DNA of 64,000 bases from Limnanthes douglasii subsp. nivea (GCA_036936605.1 JAUPFV010000002.1:339576654-339640653), one strand, 5' to 3'; positions 35,014 to 45,950 are shown, counted from the stretch's first letter. Program-made: numbers and translations. Notes: generated by a model not told the origin, from the sequence alone.

Positions 35014-37962
35014 TCAGGGCTTATTCCCTTCGGATGTTCCTGCATCACCTCATTTCTTGGGGCTTTTGAGTTCAGCGCTTGAACTCTCACCGGTTTCTTC
35101 CTCTTCATCGGTGGTAGAATCGATTCAACTGGAGTAGTTTGTTTTATCACCATCTGCTAAAGTATGGAATGGGGTGTGTTCATACTCCATATATTTCCAC
35201 AAGGGACCAAGCGTCCTCTTCGGAAATGTTTCATGGAAAAGCAGAACCATGTCAGACTTCACCTCAGCATACCTTGCTTCCAAGGAATCTATCACCTAAT
35301 TGGTATATTTATTAATGCTGGCCTAAATTATCGTTACTGCTCCTTCTCCAAGTCTTCCTTCTCCTTGGTTTCCTTATACACAACATCTTCTAGGGAAGTC
35401 TTCTCACCAGACAAGGTCTGAATGGCACTGTTGTTGGTCTTCATATCCTCTCTTAAGGTTGAAAGATCTTTCTCCAAACCAGACCACTTAGTTTGGAGCT
35501 CATTATTAGCATTCTCCAAAGTGGCCAACTTGGTCGACAAATCTTCCTTATCCTTCTTCAATACTTCAAGCTCTTTTTTCAATTCTTCTATGCTCTGATT
35601 AGCATTGATGAGATTGGTTGACATAGACTTCTTGTCAGTGTTGAGGGTGTTGATAAGGGTGGAGTGGTTTTTCACCTACCTCTCCAGATCGAGCACTGGT
35701 TGGATATGACCTAGAAGAGAATGGGCCACCGTATCTTGCTCTTTGGAAATAGAAAAAGCCTTACCATTGTAGGTCACCATGTTTTAAGATCCTGAAGGAC
35801 GGAAAGGACCAGCAAAGTCATCTTTCTCTGAGTCAGTGAAGTAAAGACCAATGTCCTGAAGGGCTCTTATGTCCACACCATCAATCCCTCCTCCGGTACC
35901 CTCTCCGAGTTGCAGATCTGTTGGAATTTTTTCTGCCAATGTGGGGTCGGCAGGAGCTGGTAGATGAAGAAGCTCTGAAGGGAGAAGAGATGTTTCTTCT
36001 CCTAAGGTGACATTTTTCTTCTTGGCAACCCTTTCATCACTACTTGCTCCCCTTTTTCGGTCCTTCTTGGGAGGTTTTGGTGGATTTTGTGGTTCTCCTG
36101 CCCCCTTAACAGTCTTATCTTCAACCACCTTGAGCAGGGCAGTATCGATCCCTCATTGGTTCCCCGAACCGGTCTCCTTTGTGGCAGCCCGAACTGCTTC
36201 CGTTGCTGTTCTCTTCTTCTTTCCATTCATCTTGCTAGGAGCCTTAGCTTTCGAGGGCAAGACTAGTTTACCATCTTTCTCTTCTGTCCGTTTTAGGATG
36301 ACGCCTAGAGGAGGGGGGTGTGATAAATTCTTCCTATGTAAGTTCTCTCCGACCTGTGGTATTCCACATATGGGATCTCACCATATTGCCTGAGGTAAAG
36401 CAGTTGTGGAAAGCATTCCCCCGACACTCTGCAGCCCACGCATTCAGTTTAGCACATGTAGTCTGCCCCTCCTCCAGATATCCGGTATACTCCTCCGGCA
36501 ACACTAAAAAAGAAGTAATGAATAATTCAGGAGTGGAATATTTTTGAAGTGAAAAGAAGGACATGAAAAACAAAGTTGAAGAGCTTACCTATACTCTTCC
36601 ATCTACTAGTTAACATACTAGGGTTGGTTTCAGCTTTGATCTTCCTCTCATTTTCCCATGACCCACTGATAAATAAAAACTGAGTTCTCCATTTCTTCTC
36701 TGATTCCAATAAGTCGTCTACCACTGTAAAATTATTTCCAATCTTTTGGTGGTAGAATGGGATGTGGTGATTCTTGCACAGACTTTCCACAGCGACAAAT
36801 TGCTCCATATGAAGAGGGATTTTGGACAGCCTTGATGCCATTATGCAAGCAAGGAGGTGGTACCAAACATTTGGACTTAATTGGCTTGGGCAAAGCTTTA
36901 CCAGGTGAAAGTACTTGACGATCTCTGGGACTAAGGGGAACCTGAGCCCCCAGTTGAGCAGTTCGGTGAAGATGACCACTTCGTTAAGTTTGCAATCCAT
37001 CAGAGTCTCTGGAGTGGCAGGTATCCTTACCTTCACTAACTCTGGGATCCCCCACTTTTTCCGGATCAGCCCAGCTCGACAGTATGAGTATACAAATAAT
37101 TTATGTTCTGCATGGCCAACAAATATTTAACGTTGAATTTCTTAAAGCAAGGCCCTACCTTGCCCTCCAAACATTCCGGGAGATCCGGGTGAGCCACACC
37201 AACCTTTACTTTGCCTTTTCCTTTCCTATCAGAGGCAGCATCCCCAGTTTTTCATGAGGCTTCAGTTTCGAAGGGAGCCTCTTCGATGCTGTCCTCCCTC
37301 ACTTCTTTCATCACTGTGGAAGGTCTTTCAGTTATTATAGATGGGAGGGGGACGTTTTCTAACACAAAAGGCTCTCCGGATGGATGAGCGCCAATTGTTT
37401 CCAAAGGCCTAATATCCGGTTGAGGCTGAGCACCAGAGGACTTCGCTTGAGAGGCTACTTTGGATGCCTCTGATCCGGAAAGCTTATCTTGTGAGGCTCT
37501 TATAGATACCTCCGATCCGGAGGATTTATCCTTGGATGTTTCTTTAGAGGCCTCCGGTTTGGAGGGTTTTGACAGTGAGGTAGTTGCTTAGGCCTTCACC
37601 AAACGAGTTGTCAGGCGTGGAGTTGATTTTTCTGGAGACTTTTGAATGTATGAGCCCATGGTTATGAAAGAAGAGGGTTTTCTAACACTCTGCTTTGTCC
37701 TGAGAAATGAAGGGTTGGGACTCCTAAACAGAAGAACCTGATGGAATTGGTGAGAGGCTTGGTTTGAACAACTATTTAGGCTTTGGGTTTCTGGTGGAGG
37801 ACGACCCTTGGTCAGTTTCTTGGGATGGTTCACTAGAATTTTCGCTCAGGGAGACTCGGAGACCAGCACACATACGATTCTCCCTATCTACTTTTCTAGC
37901 TTTATCTAACTCAGACAAGTTCAACCAGCCGTCTTTTGCAATAGCGTTTCTAGCTGTGACAT
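35014..37962 (-). pseudogene. B antisense gene (Transposase_28-like domain, intron, coiled coil)
   Basis: Minus strand. The start lies at 37962, where a 1-bp deletion after ATG puts TARNAIAKDGWLNLSELDKA out of frame. After a Ser/Pro-rich region the 169-residue frame 36527-37036 holds the conserved domain (NWGLRFPLVPEIVKYFHLVK, PSQLSPNVWYHLLACIMASR, TQFLFISGSWEN). It is about 74% identical to C over 136 residues by hand alignment and resembles PF04195. An 85-bp intron (36504-36588) follows. Then come a His/Trp-rich segment (CAKLNAWA...SGNMVRSHMWNTTGRR), a basic region (KKDRKRG, 35784-36128), a long coiled coil (35334-35690) and a conserved end (VKSDMVLLFHETFPKR, about 35180-35260). Stop TGA at 35014. 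Likely a nuclear or nucleic-acid-associated protein from its basic patches, but the role is unknown. Confidence 0.8.
36504..36588 (-). other. predicted intron in B antisense gene
   Basis: Minus strand: exon end AAGAGTATAG, donor GTAAGCTCTTC, acceptor TACTTCTTTTTTAG, exon start TGTTGCCGGAGGAG. Removing 85 bp joins SI-V-LPEEYTGYLEEG in frame. Phase 1, at the same place in the protein as the A2 intron 20377-20452, although the intron sequences themselves do not align. Confidence 0.8.
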
Positions 37963-38050
37963 AAAAGTATCCAAGAACAAGTTTGAAAGTAAGGGTGGAA
38001 AGCTCTCTATAGGGTTTTTAGTTATGAAGATAATGAAACAGTGAAAAAAT

Positions 38051-38089
38051 GGTTTATATATTAGTAGAAAAAGGTAACTGATACCTAGG
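38051..38089 (-). promoter_or_regulatory. candidate antisense promoter of B
   Basis: Minus strand: CCTAGG (38084-38089), then about 25 nt later TATATAAACC (38051-38060), about 90-100 nt before the antisense ATG position 37962. Same arrangement as in C and A2. Confidence 0.55.
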
Positions 38090-38389
38090 AAGAGACGAAG
38101 AGGTTTTTGCAATGATTAATGATGGCGTAGACGTGGGAAAATTTAAATGCATAGGCTACTTTATAGGTTTAGTGGGAGCGCCAATCTAGGTCAAACAATG
38201 GGTGGTAGGTCGAATCAGGTTACGACACGTGTCCCACGATCCAAAGAAATACTCTTAGAATTCTGGGAAAAAGTCAGTTCGGACAAACTTCAAGCTAAAT
38301 ACATGAGTGGGTCGGAGAAAATCGTCACTGGCTAAGTAAGTTTTTTAGTCCTGCCAAATATTTTTGACAAGGCCTAAAAAAGAGGCTAC
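38090..38389 (+). other. B region before 3' LTR with polypurine tract
   Basis: No gene. Ends CCTAAAAAAGAGGCTAC at 38389, the polypurine tract that would prime plus-strand DNA synthesis. Confidence 0.6.
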
Positions 38390-38795
38390 TGATGAGTCCA
38401 GATAGCTTAATCACAGCCTGAGTCTGGATAACTTAATCATAGCCTACTGAGATTTTTGGACTAGGGCAATTCAGACATAAACTTGCCACTGAACTATCCG
38501 GACAAGACAAACGTAAAGAAACAACTAAACACCTTCTGACTAAGCTATGTGCTAATCAACTTACTAAGTAAATGGGTCCTTAAACTTGACTCGGTTGCAT
38601 TATTTGACCTGAAAGCCCATGCGTCCATAATTAAGGGTATAAATACCCCAACTAATTTCATTAATGAGGGTAATGAACATTTAATACAACCAGGCAGCTC
38701 AAATCTGTCACTACTCCTTACTAAAACATATAATACTCTCTAAACTTTCCAAAACAGTTGACAAAATTACCTTCAGCTCAAAATAAACCTCGCCA
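38390..38795 (+). repeat. 3' LTR of gypsy B
   Basis: 406 bp, starts TGATGAGTCC and ends CGCCA. Equals the 5' LTR plus a 26-bp tandem duplication near the start (GAGTCCAGATAGC... then GAGTCTGGATAAC..., 38394-38445). Promoter GGGTATAAATACCCCAAC at 38635-38652. The open frame 38549-38743 within it is not a gene. Confidence 0.95.
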
Positions 38796-40275
38796 AAGTA
38801 TAGGGAAGAAACAACGATTTATGTGATTGGTAGTTTACAACATTTCGGTTATGCAGATACTTGGAGATACAAAAATTGGATGCAAGCTGGGGTAAACCCA
38901 TAAGCCAAAAACGCATTCCACATAGCTTTTTGTGATTGATAGCCTTTATATATATTTTTTTAAATGAAAGAAAAAACATTATTGAAACTATGCAAGCTTT
39001 GCCATGGAATGTTTCTATTACCAGTGACATAACTTCTTTTTTACTGATTTTGATATGATATGTTTTACCCTTCATTGGATGGATTCGAATGGGTACTCTA
39101 AAGGATAATTGTGTGGTTTGAATCTATTGTCCAGCATAACACACAAGTCATTAGAGAGAGTAGAGTTGAATGAATGAATAATTATGGTATTAAAAATAAG
39201 ATCATGTATATTTCGTTCAATAATGTATCTGCTAATTCGAGTGTTATAAAATTTCTTAAAGATGATTGTACTCCCATTTTTCCTTATTTGTTTCACACCA
39301 AATGTTTATCCCATGTACTTCAATTAGTTGCGAAAGATGGAATAAGTATGATTTTGGAAGATTATATTGTTCCTATTGAAAATGGGGTCCTATTTTGCAC
39401 GACCTTCACTGCTAAAAAGAGCTTTTAAAACACTTGTTATTCAAAATGGGAAAACATATAAGAAACTTATAATAGATGTCGAAACTAGATAGAATTTTAC
39501 TTATACAATGCTTACACGTGCTCATGCTTTTAAAGAAGAGATTACAACGCTTTATAATGCATCTTATCCTAACATAATTCTTCAAGATCAACATTGGAAA
39601 TCTTGTGTTGCCATGTTAAGATTTTTAAAACTTTTTAAAGATAACACTAAAACCTTTTCTTCACAAAATTAACCTAATGTTCGTTTGACCCTTTTCACGA
39701 TTATTAATCTTGTCATGCATATGAATGAATTTAGATCTAATTTTGTATGCTTAGACATGGTTCTCCAAATGGAATTAAACCTTTTCTGTATTTTGGATCC
39801 TTTTTTACGAAAATATCAATTTGAATTGCTAGTTAAATGTTTTTATAGATCCTTACAGTTTTCTAAAATTAGTCCACTGGATGACTCAGTTAACCCTGAA
39901 GGGTATATTGCCGACGTATATGATTATTCTATTCTTTTCAGGTTTATTAAAGAGATTCATGCAATACCTATGTCTACAGTTGCAAGTGAGTGTGTTTTTA
40001 GCCAAACGAGATTGCAATACATGACTAAGAGAACAAGATTGACGGGCAAAGCACTTGGAGTGCTTGTGGCAGTCAAGGATTGGACTGCGGTGGAGAAAAG
40101 GATGCAAGACAGAGAGTTTAGAGACGAAGTAAATGTAGACGACATCTTTGAACATTATCTGGATGATTACGACGATACACTTGAACAAGAAATTATGGAA
40201 GAAAATGAAGTTGAAGGTGAATCAAGTGAGTCTGAAGATTATGTTTACGAAGATAAACTTGAAGAAGATGAATGA
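38796..40275 (+). pseudogene. hAT transposase, C-terminal part
   Basis: Continues the transposase after the inserted gypsy: the first codon is shared across the empty site and the frame stays open for about 35 codons (EETTIYVIGSLQHFGYADTW). Further on, SIVQHNTQVI and NYGIKNKIMYIS...NVSANSSVI (39174-39428) match the catalytic-core region with FHTKCLSHVLQLVAKDG. The long open frame 39685-40275 (196 residues) holds the hAT dimerisation domain, IPMSTVASECVFSQTRL...LTGKALGVLVAVKDW, and an acidic tail ending EEDE. Frameshifts near 39160 and 39430-39680 and several stops inactivate it. Confidence 0.88.
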
Positions 40276-41340
40276 TTTTTATAATAGTTTAAACTGTGAA
40301 CAGCTAAATAAACTAAAAAAAACTATTTACCTTTCATTACAATAACCACGATAGTACTATCAAATAATTATAAATTATAATTTTTTTATATAAAATAATA
40401 ACAACACTTGTATTATTTAAAACCAAATCACAATAATAATCAAAATGTAATATTAAAATTATAACCATATAACTTGTAATATTTTACCATGACAAAATAT
40501 GATTGGAATTTAAAAAGTAATAACAAACACTTGTAATATTTATAACTAAATCATAATATTAATCAAAATGTAATAATAAAATGATAACCCATATCACTTG
40601 TAAAATTTTACCATGATAAGGTATAATAACAAAATATGATTTGAGTTTAAAAAATAATAACAAACACTTGTAATATTTATAACCAAATCATAATATTAAT
40701 CAAAATGTAATAATAAAATGATAACCCATATCACTTGTAAAATTTTACCACTATTACTATTTATAACAAAGTCATAATAACAAGATCTAAAATTTATAAC
40801 CATAAAACTTGTAATATTTTAAAATGATAAGATATGGTTTTGGTTTATAATATAATATCAACATTTATAATATTTATAACCAAAACATAATAATAATATT
40901 CAAAATGAAATAATAACATTGGAACCTTAAAAGTAATATTTAAAAATTTTGGTTTATAAAATAATTACAACACTTAAAATATTAATAACCAAATCATAAT
41001 AATACTAACCAAATTCTAAAAATAAATTTATAATCGTATATATTATAATAATATTTTTTACCTATAACTTAAAGTATTATTTTGGTTTATAAAATAATTA
41101 CAACACTTATAATATTTATAGCCATATATTAATAATAATCAAAATGTAATAATAATATTAAAATCATATAACTTGTAATTATAATATATGATTATAATTA
41201 ATAAAATAATAACAACAATAATAATATTTATTTCCAAATTATAATAATAATAATATTCATAGTGTAACAATAAAATCATAATAATACTTCTTTCAATATT
41301 TAAAAATAAAATAAATAATTTTTTATAATAATAAGTTTAT
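40276..41340 (+). repeat. AT-rich degenerate tandem repeat in the hAT 3' region
   Basis: About seven imperfect copies of a unit containing ACAACACTTGTAATATTTAT, then AACCAAATCATAATAATAAT, then CAAAATGTAATAATAAAAT. Starts are near 40402, 40525, 40660, 40856, 40966, 41097 and 41210, so the period varies from about 110 to 196 bp. It begins straight after the transposase stop codon. No coding potential. Confidence 0.75.
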
Positions 41341-41356
41341 ATATTATGTTTTTCTA

Positions 41357-41553
41357 TTAAACGTGTCTAGCAAGTACTGTGTCTGCCACGTAACTGCTTA
41401 GGCAGGTAAACAAGTAAACGGATCTGGCTGGTAGCAAGTTTGGCAAGTAACTGCTTAAATAGGTAAACGTGTCTGGCAGGTAACACGTTAAACGTGTCAC
41501 TTCTGCGTAGACCCATTTGTTTAAGGCATGTCCAAACTCATTAGCCACTTCTA
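41357..41553. repeat. hAT right subterminal repeat region
   Basis: Several direct and inverted copies of GGCAGGTAA-type motifs (GGCAGGTAAACAAG, TGGCAAGTAACTGC, TGGCAGGTAACACG) and AAACGGATC at 41416. They mirror motifs of the left end. Such clusters are where hAT transposases bind. Ends in CCACTTCTA at 41553. Confidence 0.65.
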
Positions 41554-41561
41554 ACAATAAC
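41554..41561. other. hAT target-site duplication, right
   Basis: ACAATAAC outside the right terminus, paired with ACAATCAC at 24734-24741. Confidence 0.65.
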
Positions 41562-42355
41562 TACAAATATTTTGTTTATAAATGGTGCGTTAGAAAAGTA
41601 GTTGTATAAGTGATATAAATGTTTCTCCAATATCAAATTCTTTTTTATATTTTTTTTATAATTATTGATAATTTTATTTATTACTCTTTTATAGTTATTC
41701 ATAAATTTTTCGATAAAAAGTTTCCATTTTTGGTAAGACCAAATCTAAATTAATAAAAAAACTATAAGATTTGTTAAGTTAACCAATTATGATTTTATAA
41801 TAATTTGGAAAACAATTCAAAACAAGCATAGCTTCTGAAAAATGGTTAAAATTCAAAAGTTTAAAAATAAATATCGGAGATTTGGTCAAAGAATAAAAAT
41901 TATATTTGATATTCAGTGATAATTACACTATTGATTCAGTAGCGGCTGATTTTATAAGGTTAAGGGTTCTACAACAATATCTTGTCGCTTAAATTGTATG
42001 TGATCTAATTTTTAAGAGCTTCAGCTTTGTGAACCTTCAAACACAAAATTTGATGAAAAGTAAAGACTTCAACTAATCACTGAAGAACGTAGTTTAAATT
42101 GTGAAAAAATTCTACATTCACGGATGGCAGACACAGATTTCATGTAGAAGAAGGTTACATGAAAACTCTCTCAAACACAACTAACATAACTACTCTTCTT
42201 TTGTTACAAAACAGATTCAGCTTACTAAAGATACTCAGTGTTAATCTCAATGTGTATGTCATACTTTACTTTTCTCTCTAAGACAAGACAAACTTAGATT
42301 CTATGTCTCAATCAAATGCTCTCGCGCGCCTAACATGAGTTTGATACCTCTTTTC

Positions 42356-42392
<37 letters not shown>

Positions 42393-43103
42393 AAGTGAAT
42401 TGATCCTATGAGCTAAAATATCACGTTACAACTTGCTACCACGAATAATCAAATGAAAATGGCGCTGCAATACTACCATTTATATGACCTTACACTACAC
42501 CAGGGAATACCGCCACCAATTATGACTACATGTGTACTATATTTTTATTCTTCAAATATGTTTAGATCTACAATTACTTTATCAATGGTTGAGAATGATT
42601 CGTCAATTTTATATGTTTTGGACATATTAGTGAATCAATTCCTTCAAGAAACTCATAGGTATCTTCAAAAGCCTTCATCTACATATTCATGTAACTAGGT
42701 CCAGCAGGTATTGAGATTACACATGCGTCTCTAACACTAACATAACACTTATCTTCGAAAAACTTATATCTTAAGTTTAACAAACGCATATGCACTTAAG
42801 TTTAGCATCATGTCACCAAAGATTTGGAAACTACAACCCTTAAGGCTTAGCTTACTCACTTTCAACTCTTACTGTTCAGATGTACTACCTTACTTACATT
42901 TGGCCTACACATAACAAGTCTTCATTTAAGCTTATAGTGACTATAGTACCATTGGAACCAACAATACCCTCATATAGAATCTCGAATAATAAATAATGAA
43001 GCATATTAGAGGTAAAACAAGTAGAGTTTGATCTATTAGAGGAGAAAAAAGTTAAAGCTCCCCTAAGGTCAGAACATTACAAATATTTGATGTGAAATAG
43101 ATA
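41562..43103. other. intergenic, no gene identified
   Basis: AT-rich DNA without a recognisable gene. A TA microsatellite lies at 42358-42389. The 81-codon frame 42453-42698 has no motif that I recognise. Confidence 0.5.
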
Positions 43104-43325
43104 CAAATCTAAATTTTGGCTCGAACTTTTGAGCCAGGAGATAAAGTTTTAAGAATGGTATTTCTCCATAGCAAAGAAAACTTCTTCGGAAAACTAACCC
43201 AAAATTGGGTAGGTTCATATACTTTGGAATCAAAATTAAAACCATGAACATATCGGCTCATTGACGAATAAAGCAACCAACTTTGGCATCCGTGGAACAT
43301 TATACACTTAAGAATTTACTATTCA
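43104..43325 (+). pseudogene. gypsy integrase C-terminal relic
   Basis: A short plus-strand stretch reads PGDKVLRMVFLHSKENFFGK, then LTQNWVGSYT, a stop, YRLIDE and HPWNIIHLRIYY. This matches the C-terminal end of the integrases in B, C and D (GDKVLRKVFLHTKEK, WEGPY, HPWN-x-x-HLR-x-Y). It is isolated, older than C and not continuous with it. The minus-strand frames here are shadows. Confidence 0.75.
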
Positions 43326-44125
43326 TATATTATCATCCACTGTATTTTGTTTACATAAAAGGTATACTCAGATCTGAGACATCAAATAATTAATAAAGTG
43401 TTTTTACAATTTACGTTATGCCATGATACCAATGCATCTACACATTCTACTGAAATAATTAAAAAAAATCTAATTTAATGGAAGAATATTATATTTATAT
43501 GCTAAAAATAAAGTAAGACTACCACATTAGAACCTACCATATGCCCACAAATAAAAGATTAAGTCTTTGACCCCTTAAAAATAAATAAATTCCTTATAAA
43601 TTATAGGGTTATTCATAAAAAAATATCTTGAGGAAAGTCATGAACCCTTCTGAAAATAACACAAAAATAAAATTCTGATATCGTAGCTACAACCTATATA
43701 AAGATCCTGCGTGTTCTTTATAATATATATGGCTTTGGAATTGATTATTCTCAAGGAAAAAATAGAGTATTCATGCTAACGGGAAACTTAATAACTAAGA
43801 TTTATGGCAAAATAAAACATAAAACTAGCCATAAGTAAATTAATGCAATCTCAAATGTTAAAAACTTACAAAATTTCCACAAAAAAGGGACTTGTTTCAT
43901 AAACTAAACACATTAAACACCATTAGGAATCAGATTAGAGGAATACTTCCATAAAAATAGAATCATGTTTTCAATCGAATGAGGAACAAAGACATCGACA
44001 GTAACCTGAAAAAGAGTTAATCTTGATTCTCCGTAATAGACGATCTCTAATGTTTTAGAGTAGCAAGTCTTCGTCAATATAATTATCATCATTGGCTTAT
44101 TTTTTTATTTTAGAGCTGTTTTAGA
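43326..44125. other. intergenic, no gene identified
   Basis: AT-rich, no open frame of note. It may be the decayed 3' part of the element whose integrase end lies at 43104-43325, but I see no conserved block to support that. Confidence 0.4.
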
Positions 44126-44766
44126 ATATCAGTTGTTTAACTTCTCCATATGGAGACAAGATGTACCAGGCTATTTGTTTTGCCTTCAGAGAATCTAATA
44201 ATGAATCTGAATACGAAGCAGCTATAGCTGGTTTAAAGTTAGCCTACATTTGTGGGGCTAAGAGGGTCAGGTTACTAAGTGACTCCCAACTTCTTATTCA
44301 CCATGCTTAAGGCCAGTCTGAGGCTAAAAAGGAGTAGCTTGTGAAATATTTACTCCTCCTTAAAAATGAAGCACTCATGTTTAAAGGTGTTGTTTATGAG
44401 CACATACCCCGGCCAGAAAATGAGCTAGCAGACTCGTTAGCAACCATAGCATATACGGAGTCATATCCATGGATCCATGTGCTGGAAAGCCCCTCCATTC
44501 AACTTAGTAAGGATAAAGAAGAGGAAATTTTTGAAGTGCAAGTGAAACAACCTCAAGACTGGAGGTTTCCTCTCCTACAATATCTCTCCGATGGTATCGT
44601 GCCTTCGGATAAGTCACTATCCAGAACATTGAAACACAAGGCTCGTGGTTTCATCATATTGAGAGAAGTGTTGTATAAAAAATCCTACAGTAAACCTCTC
44701 CTGTGCTGTTTGGGGGATGAAGAGTCTCAAGTAGTCCTCTCCGAATTGCACGATTCAGGGCTTTGA
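44126..44766 (+). pseudogene. gypsy C second RNase H end and integrase N-terminus
   Basis: LLNFSIWRQD-like start, then CFAFRESNNESEYEAAIAGL and LLSDSQLLIHHA (RVT_3-type RNase H), with stops at 44309 and 44335. The frame 44341-44766 (141 residues) runs from the last RNase H Asp (ADSLATIAYTESYPWIH) into the integrase leader (KARGFIILREVLYKKS ... ESQVVLSELHDSGL). A deletion of about 25-30 bp after ELHDS removes the second His of the H2C2 zinc motif (GSAHC in B and D) and shifts the frame into 44763-45689. Confidence 0.85.
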
Positions 44767-45689
44767 CGAGAATAGTTTTACTGGCCGGATACTATTGGCC
44801 ATCTATCATGAAAGATGGTAAGGAATTGGTAAGAAGGTGTGACCCATGTCAGAGGTACAGCAATGAATTTCATGTCCCGGCCATTCCTTTAGAGTCAATT
44901 TCTGAGCATATTCCTTTTGCTCGATGGGGGTTGGATTTAGTAGGACCTCTCCCTGTGGCGTCCGGAGGACGCAAAACTATAATTGTTGCCATAGACTACT
45001 TTTCGAAGTGGATTGAAGCAGCCCCTTTAGCAGGAACAACATCAAAAGCTGTTATAAAATTCATTCTATCCAACATCTGTTGCAGATTTGGTGTCCCACA
45101 GAAGATAACAACAGACAATGGGCCAAAATTCGACAATAGGGAAATGGAGAGCTTTTGTGCCTCAAGGGGTATACAACATTGTTTCTCTTCACCTTTCCAC
45201 CCACAAGAAAATGGGCAAGTTGAAGTGGCTAATAGAACTATATTGTCCGGTGTAAAGAAGAATTTGGAAGGGGCTGCTGGGAAGTGGCCTAGTTATTTAC
45301 AAGAGGTCTTGTGGGCCTACCGGACAACACCTGGGGCTGCAACACAAGAATCACCATTTGCTTTAGTCTATGGGATGGATGCAGTAGCTCCCATAGAAGC
45401 AACTCTCCCATCATTTCGTGTTCACAACTTCTCCGAACACGCTAACGAGGTGGCAATCAGAGGTCAACTTGATTTGATAGAAGAAAGACGAGTTAAAGCT
45501 CACCTTAGAGTTGCACACTATCAGGGTTTGATGAGAAGCAGGTTTGCTTCCAAAATTAACAGAAGAGATTTCCAACCGGGGGATAAGGTATTAAGGAAAG
45601 TCTTCTTACACACTAAAGAAAAGCTGTTCGGAAAGTTGGCCCTAACTTGGGAAGGTCCGTATATGGTTGTTGAAAGAATTAAACCTTGA
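44763..45689 (+). pseudogene. gypsy C integrase catalytic core and C-terminus
   Basis: Open frame of 308 residues, the longest in the window. Zinc-region Cys pair RRCDPCQRY (residues 26-29). Core with GLDLVGPLP (Asp58), TTDNGPKFD (Asp118) and ENGQVEVANR (Glu154); 35 residues separate the last two, the exact D,D35E spacing of integrases. Then WAYRTTPGAATQESPFALVY and the C-terminal PGDKVLRKVFLHTKEK, ending ERIKP. The final part (tail after the stop at 45689) continues in another frame to about 45770. The first half of the zinc motif is lost upstream, so activity is unlikely despite an intact triad. It would insert element DNA into chromatin. Confidence 0.92.
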
Positions 45690-45769
45690 ACATATTGGTT
45701 GTAGGACAAAGATGGAAGAGTTTTGACTCATCCTTGGAACATCGAGCACCTTCGGATGTACTTGGAGTA

Positions 45770-45950
45770 GCATTTGTGTAAATATTTACTTGTTTAAACA
45801 TCCATGTAAATATTTGGGGACATACTCTTTCCTTCCTGGTGGCACGGGGAGGTTTTAATGAGGTGTCCGGGCTTTTGAATAAAATTTGATGCCTTCTTAA
45901 AAATTTTCCCAAGTATTTTAAGTTTTGTCCTTTGTCACACTATCCGGATT
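45770..45950 (+). other. conserved post-integrase block of C
   Basis: ATTTGGGGACATACTCTTTC then GGCACGGGGAGGTTTTAATG and AGGTGTCCGG at 45811-45870. Equivalent blocks: A 10326-10380, B 34508-34572, D 62236-62283. Non-coding on the plus strand, yet better conserved than the DNA on either side. Confidence 0.6.

Larger units (their letters stand above)
28409..38795 (+). mobile_element. complete Tat-type Ty3/gypsy retrotransposon B, 10,387 bp
   Basis: Two LTRs in direct orientation (28409-28788, 38390-38795), AAGTA target duplications, primer-binding site at 28792, polypurine tract before 38390. Internal order on the plus strand: gag, protease, RT, RNase H, second RNase H, integrase, then a 3.9-kb 3' region with a minus-strand gene. 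Dual RNase H and the antisense gene place it in the Tat/Ogre-like branch. It is structurally complete but coding-defective (several stops and frameshifts). It disrupts the hAT transposase gene. Confidence 0.95.
24742..41553 (+). mobile_element. Ac-like hAT transposon carrying two divergent genes, split by gypsy B
   Basis: The left end TAGGGGTGGAA (24742; duplicate 24825) resembles the Ac terminus. The right end, read inward, is TAGAAGTGG (ending at 41553). Flanking octamers are ACAATCAC (24734-24741) and ACAATAAC (41554-41561), 7 of 8 identical. Subterminal regions on both sides carry GGCAGGTAA-like and AAACGG-like motifs, the latter like the Ac transposase binding motif. Inside are a plus-strand hAT transposase (28072-28408 plus 38796-40275) and a minus-strand gene (25741-27218). 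Without the nested gypsy and its 5-bp target copy the element is about 6.4 kb. Both genes are broken. The end assignment is good but not certain, because the right terminal repeat has decayed. Confidence 0.75.

Noticed and set aside
36007..36393. 128-codon plus-strand frame with hydrophobic stretches
   Set aside because: Shadow of the basic linker of the B antisense gene. The same happens at 46676-47134 and 47571-47909 in C.
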